The notes under the pieces are model-generated. The model ran no database searches and had not been told where the DNA came from. It worked only from the letters and a program-made list of their open reading frames with translations. 37,721 nt of DNA, taken from JAJFTV01 sp964532655 (GTDB taxonomy: Bacteria > Chloroflexota > Anaerolineae > Anaerolineales > Anaerolineaceae). Shown here one piece after another: positions 31,491 through 37,721 of this stretch. Both the position numbers and the translations under genes were made by a program. The stretch covers positions 1 to 37,721 of the forward strand of contig CAZHMZ010000014.1 of NCBI GenBank assembly GCA_964532655.1. The letters are read 5' to 3'. Each line of letters starts with the position of its first letter. The stretch's first letter is position 1.

Positions 31491-32285
31491 TTACATCCAC
31501 CCTCTCAGCCGGTAGATCAGCATCCCGATATATTCTTTCAGAACGTTTGTTGTGAGTGAAAGGCTGGAGGCATTGGGAAAAAAGGAGATGATATTTGTCT
31601 CCGGCGAGTCGGAGAACAGGTTGTTCCAGCCTTCCTGGGTGACGGTGTAATCGGCGGGAGCGGGGATGACCTCAAGACCCTGTTTCTTGAACAATGCCAC
31701 AGAACGCGGCATGTGCATGGCCGATGTGACCAGCAGCACCCGGTTGATCCCCTTTTCGCGCAAAATCTCGGCGCTGTATACCGCATTTTCATACGTGTTG
31801 AGTGATTTTGTATCCAGCCACAGCGCATCCGCCGGTACACCCAGCATATCCATCAACTCGTCCATTTGCTCCGCGGGCGACCCCGTAGACTCGGGCTGCC
31901 AGTCGATACTGCCGCCGCTCAACAGAATGGCCGGGGCTTTCCCTTCATGGTACAAGGTGGCGGCGTACAGCACTCGATCAGCCGCGCTGTTTACCTCCAC
32001 CTGCGGGCGTGGGTAAAGAGCCGGTTCGGTACTGCCGCCCAGCAAAACAATCGCGTCCGCCTGCGGCAGGTTTGTTTGGGGCAGGTACTGCCATTCCAGT
32101 GAGCGCGCCAGCGAGAGCGCCACCCACCGGTTTCCAGCCAGCCATAAAAGGATCACCGCGCCAATGATCAGGGTGTTGCGCAGGCGCTCGCGGCTCCGCA
32201 AAATCAGCGCCAGGATCAAAATGAAACAGCTCAACGCCAGTGGATAGATCAAAATGGGCAGTAACTTTGATAGAAAGACAAACAT
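31491..32285 (-). CDS. YdcF-like DUF218 membrane protein
   Basis: A 264-residue protein with two N-terminal membrane helices (about 5-28 and 37-53) and a DUF218 domain: ADAIVLLGGS, PAILLSGG, DTKSLNTYENAVYSAEILREKG and VLLVTSAMHMPRSVALFKKQGLEVIPAPADY. Related proteins (YdcF, ElyC, SanA) take part in envelope and undecaprenyl-lipid homeostasis or vancomycin sensitivity. The ATG at 32283-32285 lies eight bases after the stop of the PPDK_N protein gene; the longer frame to 32399 overlaps that gene and adds no similarity. It forms a pair with the downstream sortase. Confidence 0.88.
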   Translation of the reverse strand: MFVFLSKLLPILIYPLALSCFILILALILRSRERLRNTLIIGAVILLWLAGNRWVALSLARSLEWQYLPQTNLPQADAIVLLGGSTEPALYPRPQVEVNSAADRVLYAATLYHEGKAPAILLSGGSIDWQPESTGSPAEQMDELMDMLGVPADALWLDTKSLNTYENAVYSAEILREKGINRVLLVTSAMHMPRSVALFKKQGLEVIPAPADYTVTQEGWNNLFSDSPETNIISFFPNASSLSLTTNVLKEYIGMLIYRLRGWM

Positions 32286-32293
32286 ATACGGGA

Positions 32294-34657
32294 TTAATCC
32301 TTTGTAAAGTACCCCACCGCCTGCACAGTTTCGCTGTTCATGACGATGCTCAGATGATGTTTGGGTAAATAATCGATCACACGAATCAACCGCAGACAAC
32401 CGGTCAGATTGGTGTTAAGTTGCATGAACTCTTCCAATCGATCAGGTGTTTTGTAGAAAAAGTCGCGGTTGAAAATGGTATCCGGCCGGTCCAGCAGAAT
32501 GCCCAGCGGATAAATCTGCGACTCCATCAAATCCTGGAAGAAATGCGTGCCCAGTGAAGGCTCCAGCGCCGGGGCGACGCCCTCTCCAGCCAGTTCCACC
32601 AGCGCGTGCGAGTTGTAGATATCACCGTAGTCCACCGGCACACCCAGATCCGGGTTGGAGCTGCCCCAGCGGCCCGGCCCAACGCAGATAAAATCGTGGC
32701 CTTTCAGGATGGCGTTCAATCTGCCCACCTCACGCCCCAGCCGGGAACGCAGTTCAGTGGTGGCCAGAGAAAAATACCGTTCCGGCGGCACAAAGATGAC
32801 ATACTCCACATTTTCGATATAGCCCTGCGGCACCACAAAATGTGTGGAAAAGGCATAGTACTTTTCATTCAGGTTCACCGGGGCTTTGATATTCTGGGTT
32901 TCCAGAAGCTGGCTTTGCGGACGGCATTGCAGCACGGTGATGGTCAACTCCGGTTCCTGGGCGGGATTTCCTTTAATTTCAAGCGTGAACTCCACATCGA
33001 CCGGTTTTTGATAGATCTTCTCCAGCATTTGCAGAATCTTTTTCATTTGAAAAGCAAATGAGGTGCGCTTGAGCAGCTCGTCGAAAGTCAGAACCAGTTT
33101 ATCGGTATCGGTACCCATCAGGCTGCTGCGGATGGTGGAAAAATAACCGTCTTCCTCCTCCACCTGGGCGATGTACCGCAGGGGCGGGTAATCGCTTTTG
33201 ATCACATCCTGTACCGGCAGCGTGGTGAATTTGTTTTCCTGCAGATCGATCAAATCGACAAACTGCTGCGAATAACGCCGGATGGCGCCCGGATCCGCTG
33301 ACGGACGCAGGATAGGGTGACTCAACGCCACCAGGCGCGGAAAATCATTACCCACCCGGTCGACCGCGCGCGTACCCAACCCCCACACCAGCCTGACAAA
33401 TCCGTCTTCGGTGCGGATTTCCGGCGTCCAGCGGTAGGTGTTGCGGCTGAAGGCTACCCCGGCGGCGTGCGGCAGATAGTATCGCCCCATGCGCTCACCC
33501 TCCACCACCTGGATCAGGATGGCCATGCGCTCATCATAATCCTGCAGCCCTTTTTGCCGGCGATATAGCAGCGCGTTGGGGTTGAAACCCGATGCGTATA
33601 CCCGCGCGATGGCCCGTGTGAGCTCACGCAGATTCTCTTCAGGGGTGCCCTGATTGGGCAGGTAAAACGAGTCGTATTTTCCGGCAAATGCGGTGCCGAA
33701 GTTATCCTCCAGCAGGCTGGACGATCGTACGATCAAGGGTTTTTTGCCCACATTTTCCAACAGGAAGGATAATTTTTCAGAAATATCATGCGTGAGATGC
33801 CCGGCTTCGAATTCTCTCGCCAGATTCACAAAATCGGCCCGCATCTCATCTTCGGTTTTGTATTTTTGATCCATCCAGTGCATAAGATTGTTGGCGCTCA
33901 TGAATGGATAAAACTCGGTGGCCCCAATATAGTACGATTCGGGGATTCTAAGGCAGCACACCCCCTCTTCCTTCATGGCTTTCTTCAGGATGGTGTAGGC
34001 CAGGATCATCCCGGCAGATTTGCCGCCAATGCGTCCCGCTCCTATCTTGCGGCGGCGTATCTCCTCCAGATCAGAAACCGAGAACCAGTCTTTGGCGATG
34101 TTCACATACTGAAGCTGGTCGCTGATCATCGAGCGGATGATGACCACCTTGGATTCTTCCAAGCGCGGTTCCCAGGATTTGCGCCGATCTTCGGGCATGT
34201 TTTCGATGATACGGGCCTGCTGGAACACCAGATCACGCGAGGCCAGCTCGGGGTTGAGCGACAGGGTCAGATCGGCTTCCTTGATGCCGCGTTCATTCAA
34301 AGCACGGGTGACAAGCGCCTCAAAGCTTTCGTACGGCAACTGCAGGCTATACATCACATCGGTGAGCTGGTTGCGTACATTATCCAGCCTGCGCTGCCAG
34401 ACCTCGTCCGATTCTTCAAAGGTGGGGTTTTGAAGCCCTTCGCTGATCTGTGATTGGACGGCGGTGGCCTGAACGCGCCGCTCGAACTCCTGCCGGTCGA
34501 TGATGTCTTCTTCAAACAGTTCCTCACGCATCAACTCGCGGATGCGGTATTTGAGAATGGGATACTGTCCCAGGGTCAGGTAAATATTGAGCAGTCGCTC
34601 ACTGGTTTTGTGAGCCGGTGCAGGGGTGCTGCCCATTTCATCATTGGATGAGTACAT
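32294..34657 (-). CDS. Stand-alone PEP/pyruvate-binding (PPDK_N) domain protein
   Basis: A 787-residue cytoplasmic protein. Residues 1 to about 200 are helical and of unknown type. The PEP synthase/PPDK ATP-grasp domain then follows: GRIGGKSAGMILAYTIL, RIPESYYIGA, LIVRSSSLLEDNFGTAFAGKYDS, AILIQVVEG and ELTITVLQCRPQ. The phosphohistidine swivel and the PEP-binding barrel of true PEP synthases are absent. The C-terminal 190 residues are a separate conserved region with FICVGPGRWGSSNPDLGVPVDYGDI and SLGTHFFQDL. It may transfer phosphate or bind nucleotides, but the acceptor is unknown. GGAGG lies close to the ATG at 34655-34657; ATG at 34636 is an alternative. It may share a transcript with the YdcF-like and sortase genes. 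Confidence 0.85.
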   Translation of the reverse strand: MYSSNDEMGSTPAPAHKTSERLLNIYLTLGQYPILKYRIRELMREELFEEDIIDRQEFERRVQATAVQSQISEGLQNPTFEESDEVWQRRLDNVRNQLTDVMYSLQLPYESFEALVTRALNERGIKEADLTLSLNPELASRDLVFQQARIIENMPEDRRKSWEPRLEESKVVIIRSMISDQLQYVNIAKDWFSVSDLEEIRRRKIGAGRIGGKSAGMILAYTILKKAMKEEGVCCLRIPESYYIGATEFYPFMSANNLMHWMDQKYKTEDEMRADFVNLAREFEAGHLTHDISEKLSFLLENVGKKPLIVRSSSLLEDNFGTAFAGKYDSFYLPNQGTPEENLRELTRAIARVYASGFNPNALLYRRQKGLQDYDERMAILIQVVEGERMGRYYLPHAAGVAFSRNTYRWTPEIRTEDGFVRLVWGLGTRAVDRVGNDFPRLVALSHPILRPSADPGAIRRYSQQFVDLIDLQENKFTTLPVQDVIKSDYPPLRYIAQVEEEDGYFSTIRSSLMGTDTDKLVLTFDELLKRTSFAFQMKKILQMLEKIYQKPVDVEFTLEIKGNPAQEPELTITVLQCRPQSQLLETQNIKAPVNLNEKYYAFSTHFVVPQGYIENVEYVIFVPPERYFSLATTELRSRLGREVGRLNAILKGHDFICVGPGRWGSSNPDLGVPVDYGDIYNSHALVELAGEGVAPALEPSLGTHFFQDLMESQIYPLGILLDRPDTIFNRDFFYKTPDRLEEFMQLNTNLTGCLRLIRVIDYLPKHHLSIVMNSETVQAVGYFTKD

Positions 34658-34759
34658 ATCCCTCCAGAATTGTCAGTCTACCACGATGTGTTAATCATAC
34701 CATTTCTGTGCCGAGGGGTTGTGCCCCCTCCGGATATGGAGCATGAGTTTTTGGGGTTT

Positions 34760-34788
34760 AAAAAAATTCCCCTCCCGGATGGGAGGGG
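34760..34788 (-). terminator. Intrinsic terminator of dnaN
   Basis: The minus strand has a perfect 8-bp GC-rich stem (34769-34776 with 34781-34788) with a 4-base loop, then TTTTTTT. It lies about 25 bases after the dnaN stop. Confidence 0.92.
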
Positions 34789-34811
34789 TTAAGGGTGAAC
34801 GAATTGTACTT

Positions 34812-35939
34812 TTAGCCTAAATGCATGGGCATGATCACATGCTTGAAATCTTCATCTCCAACCGGGCGGATCATTCCCGGAGTGTTGCTGGCATTGGTCT
34901 CCAGCACCACGCTGGGGCTCTTAATCACATCCAGCACCTCGCGAAGATAGGCCACATTGAAGGCAATCACCATGCCCTGCCCTTCCACCGCCGCTTCAAT
35001 ACGTGAAACGCCGGAGCCGGTCTCTTCTGATTGAGCGGTCAGCTCCACCTGGGCGTTCTGCTCACCGCCGCCGGGGATGTTGAGGCGGACCACGTTGTTG
35101 CTGTCGCGCGCGATGATCTCGGTCTGCTTGCAGGCCTTCAGGAATGCCGAGGTGGAAAGCACGGTGGTGGTCTTGTAGGATTTCGGGATGATCACCTTGT
35201 AATCCGGGAAATTCCCCTCAATCAACTGTGACACCAGTTCTGCATCCTTCAGGTGGAAGAGCACCTGCCCGCGTTCCGGCTGGATAATCATGGTCACGGT
35301 CTGGGTGCTGTCGGTGGCGATACGGGCCAGCTCATTCAACGCGCGGGCCGGAACAATCGCTTTCAGCGTGCGCGGGCTGCCAGAGGTCAGCGCTGCCTTG
35401 CGCACCGAGATGCGGAAACCGTCGGTGGCGGCCAGCGTGATGGTGCTGTCATCCACCGTGATCAACACGCCCTGCAGCACAGGCCGCGCATCGTCGGTGG
35501 AAGCGCTGAAAGCCACCTGGTGAATGATCTCTTTGAACTCGCCCACATTCATCTGGATGCCCTCGGAAAGATCGGGGATGGGCATGGGCGGAAATTCATC
35601 CGCATCGATCACCTTGATATCGGTCACAGACCCACCGCTTTTTACGTTCAGGATCTGCTTTTTCTCATCCAGCGTCAAGCTAACCCCTTCGCTGGGTAAC
35701 GTGCTGATCAAATCCGCAAAGGTTCGGGCCGGAACGGTGGTACTGCCCTCCACATCGATAGATGCATCGATCCAGGCGGTAATACCCAGTTCCAGGTTGG
35801 TCGCCGAAAGGCGTAAACGGCCATCATCACTGGCCAGCAGCACATTGCCCAGCACCGGTAAAGTGCTGCGTGGGGAAACGGCGCGTGATACGATACTCAA
35901 TCCGGAACTTAATTGCTGCTGTTTGATAGATAACTTCAT
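34812..35939 (-). CDS. dnaN: DNA polymerase III beta sliding clamp
   Basis: A 375-residue sliding clamp, the normal length. It forms a ring dimer that holds the replicative polymerase on DNA. Characteristic segments are MKLSIKQQQLSSGLSIVSRAVSPRSTLPVLGNVLL, FHQVAFSASTDDARPVLQGVLI-like IIHQVAFSASTDDARPVL, AATDGFRIS, VIIPKSYKTT, VAYLREVLDVI and the C-terminal MPMHLG (MPMRL in most homologues). The three repeated clamp domains can be traced at about 1-122, 128-245 and 250-375. GAGG is five bases before the ATG. dnaA, recF and gyrB are not next to it, so this is not the classic origin cluster. Confidence 0.97.
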   Translation of the reverse strand: MKLSIKQQQLSSGLSIVSRAVSPRSTLPVLGNVLLASDDGRLRLSATNLELGITAWIDASIDVEGSTTVPARTFADLISTLPSEGVSLTLDEKKQILNVKSGGSVTDIKVIDADEFPPMPIPDLSEGIQMNVGEFKEIIHQVAFSASTDDARPVLQGVLITVDDSTITLAATDGFRISVRKAALTSGSPRTLKAIVPARALNELARIATDSTQTVTMIIQPERGQVLFHLKDAELVSQLIEGNFPDYKVIIPKSYKTTTVLSTSAFLKACKQTEIIARDSNNVVRLNIPGGGEQNAQVELTAQSEETGSGVSRIEAAVEGQGMVIAFNVAYLREVLDVIKSPSVVLETNASNTPGMIRPVGDEDFKHVIMPMHLG

Positions 35940-36018
35940 TCCGTCCTCGCATTATGTAGTGATCATGAACTTGCTGTAAAAAACGGATCCGGGTCAGGCT
36001 CAGGAAATACCCGATTCA

Positions 36019-36047
36019 GATATATTTTATCGTCATTCACGCCTCAA
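36019..36047 (-). promoter_or_regulatory. Possible promoter of dnaN
   Basis: On the minus strand TTGAGG (36042-36047) and TATATC (36019-36024) are separated by 17 bases. The leader would be about 75 bases. A perfect 7-bp palindrome (36069-36083, AATGACC-C-GGTCATT) lies upstream. Confidence 0.4.
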
Positions 36048-36135
36048 GGCGCATTTTATTGAGTATACAATGACCCGGTCATTTTTTCCAGTTGATTGTC
36101 TGTTTATCGATTCTGCAAAGAACTCCTTTGTCCAA

Positions 36136-37479
36136 CTAGAGCGCCCAGATATTCGACGGGCAACGCGGAAACAGGGCATCCAGCAGCGGTTTTACATCCG
36201 CGTCCACCAGGCAGTCGGCGAACATATTCCTGATCTCATTCACCGTCCGGTAGCCGAACAGCAGATGGTAAAACGTCAGACCCGGAAAACAAGCCTGGCT
36301 GTCTGCGTCACCGGTGAAGGGCTTTTGTTCCACTTTGGTCAACTTGCCCCGCGAAAAGCTCAGGTTCAGCTTGCTCTGATAAAAGCTGATCGCCACATCA
36401 CCGGTATGCCCGCTGCAGCACGAATCTTCCAGCCGCTGCTCCAGAACCGGAGCGACTTTGGTCAGAAACGCCGGCAGATCCGGAACCCGCATGAACCAGG
36501 CATAGTCCCTGATTTTTCGGGGCAGAAACTCACCGATGATCTCATACGCCGGATGACCGTTGTCGAGATCCATGCCCACGCCGGAACAACTCTTCCCTTT
36601 TTCAGATGCATATTTCTGACCTGTTTTCAGCAGATGATCCAACACCACGGGGGTCACATCCAGGTAGGATACGCCTTTCTTAAGCGTGTACCAGGTGCTG
36701 CCCAGCATATTCTCATCAATATAATCCGGCCCAAGCAGGCTTTGATGCAGGAAAAATCCCAGCGGTTCATGAGCCGGGCTTTCAATCACTTTGACGATCT
36801 CAACGTCACTGGCGCCAGCAGATCGGTTGAACAGATTCATCCGCCACATTTCCGCTGTACGCGGGCAGGCCATCAACAGCCGCTGACAGGATTGTTGATA
36901 CAGGTCGGTCAAAAAGGGGATATCTTCAGGCGTCACCGGACGGATCTGATAGGCTTCCAGCTGATTTTGCTTCACCTTGGGGAGGTCGTCAGGCGTACCG
37001 TGCCACCCTCCTTCCAGTTGCACGCACATTTCATAACCGTACAGGCGGTAGTAAAACGGTATGCCGGTTATGCCCTGCAGCAGTTCACCGCGCTGGCTGC
37101 TCCAGCCGTGCACCTGCTCAAACATCGCCCGCACCAGCCCGCGATTGCGGTAGGCGGAGTCGGTTGCCACGCATTCAGGCCGCCCGCATGGGATTGGGAT
37201 CCCGCCGTACGTCCACACCTGAGAAATGAGATTCATCGCGGAAACGATTTTTCCGCTTTCCTCATCTTCCACATAGATGAAGTCATCCTCGTGAAAGGTG
37301 GGATGCCGGCCGTTTACAAGATCTTCCACATACGGGAAGAATTCTTCACTCGGGCTTTTGTCGGGTCTTGTGAAAATGCGGCTGTAAAAATCCGCCAGCC
37401 GCCAGGAATCGGCGCGTGTACTGCGCATCATGTGCAAATGGCCGTCCATATTCCGGATCAAATTGGATGAAGCTGACAT
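36136..37479 (-). CDS. Eis-like GNAT acetyltransferase
   Basis: A 447-residue protein with the three-part layout of Eis-type acetyltransferases. The first GNAT domain has the acetyl-CoA motif ECVATDSAYRNRGLVRAMFEQVHGW (102-126) followed by GITGIPFYYRLYGYE. A second, degenerate GNAT domain begins near 178 (YQIRPVTPEDIPFLTDLY). The last 100 residues resemble the sterol-carrier-like C-terminal domain (SFSRGKLTKVEQ, FPGLTFYHLLFGYRTVNEI). Relatives acetylate amines such as aminoglycosides or lysines; the substrate here is unknown. The ATG at 37477-37479 has AGGA seven bases upstream. The opposite strand also has a long open frame (36070-37470), but it has no family motif. Confidence 0.82.
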   Translation of the reverse strand: MSASSNLIRNMDGHLHMMRSTRADSWRLADFYSRIFTRPDKSPSEEFFPYVEDLVNGRHPTFHEDDFIYVEDEESGKIVSAMNLISQVWTYGGIPIPCGRPECVATDSAYRNRGLVRAMFEQVHGWSSQRGELLQGITGIPFYYRLYGYEMCVQLEGGWHGTPDDLPKVKQNQLEAYQIRPVTPEDIPFLTDLYQQSCQRLLMACPRTAEMWRMNLFNRSAGASDVEIVKVIESPAHEPLGFFLHQSLLGPDYIDENMLGSTWYTLKKGVSYLDVTPVVLDHLLKTGQKYASEKGKSCSGVGMDLDNGHPAYEIIGEFLPRKIRDYAWFMRVPDLPAFLTKVAPVLEQRLEDSCCSGHTGDVAISFYQSKLNLSFSRGKLTKVEQKPFTGDADSQACFPGLTFYHLLFGYRTVNEIRNMFADCLVDADVKPLLDALFPRCPSNIWAL

Positions 37480-37576
37480 AGTTCTATCCTGTGCTTTTTG
37501 CTCCTGCCCGGCTCACCGCGCGGCATATGAATACCCCACCGGACAGGTAATAATAGATTTCAGATGATGTGGCGAT

Positions 37577-37613
37577 ACCGGCAGGAGGCGCGCGTTGATG
37601 CGCGAGAGCCGGT
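37577..37613. other. Nested GC-rich hairpin in the leader of the GNAT gene
   Basis: ACCGGC (37577-37582) pairs with GCCGGT (37608-37613), and inside it CGCGC (37589-37593) pairs with GCGCG (37600-37604). It lies 98 bases upstream of the GNAT start. No known riboswitch or T-box was recognised. Confidence 0.4.
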
Positions 37614-37670
37614 CCGAATTTCTTCTCACTCCCTAAACTGTTTGAACAACGCTGCGCGGCGACTTAATTA

Positions 37671-37701
37671 TAAAACAGGGCTGTTTTTCAGAACAGCCCT
37701 G
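37671..37701 (-). terminator. Intrinsic terminator of a gene beyond the right edge
   Basis: A perfect 10-bp stem (37676-37685 with 37692-37701) is followed on the minus strand by TTTTATAATT. It would end a minus-strand gene that lies outside the window, so the GNAT gene has its own promoter. Confidence 0.75.
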
Positions 37702-37721
37702 ATCCGGTGATCACTGATAAA

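Noticed and set aside
36069..36083. Terminator on the plus strand (short palindrome followed by Ts)
   Set aside because: The stem is only 7 bp with a one-base centre, and no plus-strand gene ends there. An operator is more likely.
36070..37470. A 466-codon open frame on the plus strand opposite the GNAT gene
   Set aside because: The product has no family motif or plausible start, is rich in His, Arg and Gln as expected of an antisense reading, and the minus strand carries clear acetyl-CoA binding motifs.
37480..37675. T-box riboswitch
   Set aside because: GGTGGGGTATTC followed by CCGCGCGG on the minus strand looks a little like a T-box, but the conserved TGGNACCGCG core is absent and the downstream gene is not an amino-acid gene.

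Overview
The window looks like a piece of a draft or metagenome-assembled genome from a Chloroflexota bacterium, probably class Anaerolineae. This assignment is an inference. It rests on the mix of families: Pro/Thr-rich lipoproteins, a sortase with an LPDTG protein, acidic proteins carrying repeated LPxWL motifs, a MutL-like actin-fold ATPase in a membrane-protein operon, and a selenocysteine-type SelD. Two runs of ten Ns are scaffold gaps, and both interrupt genes. I found no rRNA, tRNA, CRISPR array or insertion sequence.

Layout. Positions 1-615 hold no gene but several palindromic repeats and two small copies of the 3' end of the neighbouring gene. 616-3314 (minus) is a selD-ggt operon; selD has an in-frame UGA that hides its first 52 codons from ordinary gene callers. 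3440-5920 (minus) carries a GT-C glycosyltransferase and a D-aminoacyl-tRNA deacylase. 6129-6755 (plus) is a phosphoglycosyl transferase. 6773-8684 is a divergent pair, a BMP-type lipoprotein and an NfuA-like Fe-S protein, around a shared promoter region with a palindrome. 8749-12396 (minus) is a peptide/solute ABC importer (binding protein, two permeases, no ATPases). 12739-16027 (minus) is a regulator/small membrane protein/ATPase/permease export operon, in which the permease is fused to a YhfC-like intramembrane protease. 16140-19406 (plus) has a HAD phosphatase, a DUF389-like membrane protein with an SH3-like tail, and a phosphohexomutase.

19403-27788 (minus) is the most unusual part: eight closely spaced genes encoding a small soluble protein, several membrane proteins, a zinc-ribbon protein with eight LPxWL repeats, a MutL/GlmL-type actin-fold ATPase, a barrel-domain-like protein and an LPDTG surface protein. 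No mutase or other metabolic partner is present, so this may be an undescribed envelope-associated complex. 27964-29368 (plus) is a thioredoxin-CcdA fusion broken by a gap. 29365-32285 (minus) holds a PIG-L deacetylase, a small membrane protein, a sortase and a YdcF-like protein. 32294-34657 (minus) is a stand-alone PEP/pyruvate-binding (PPDK_N) protein, 34812-35939 is dnaN, and 36136-37479 is an Eis-like acetyltransferase.

How the genes fit together: most are envelope, transport or redox functions beside housekeeping genes. The sortase (30568-31488) and the LPDTG protein (19403-20044) are a likely enzyme-substrate pair. SelD supplies selenophosphate and implies that selA, selB and selC lie elsewhere in the genome.
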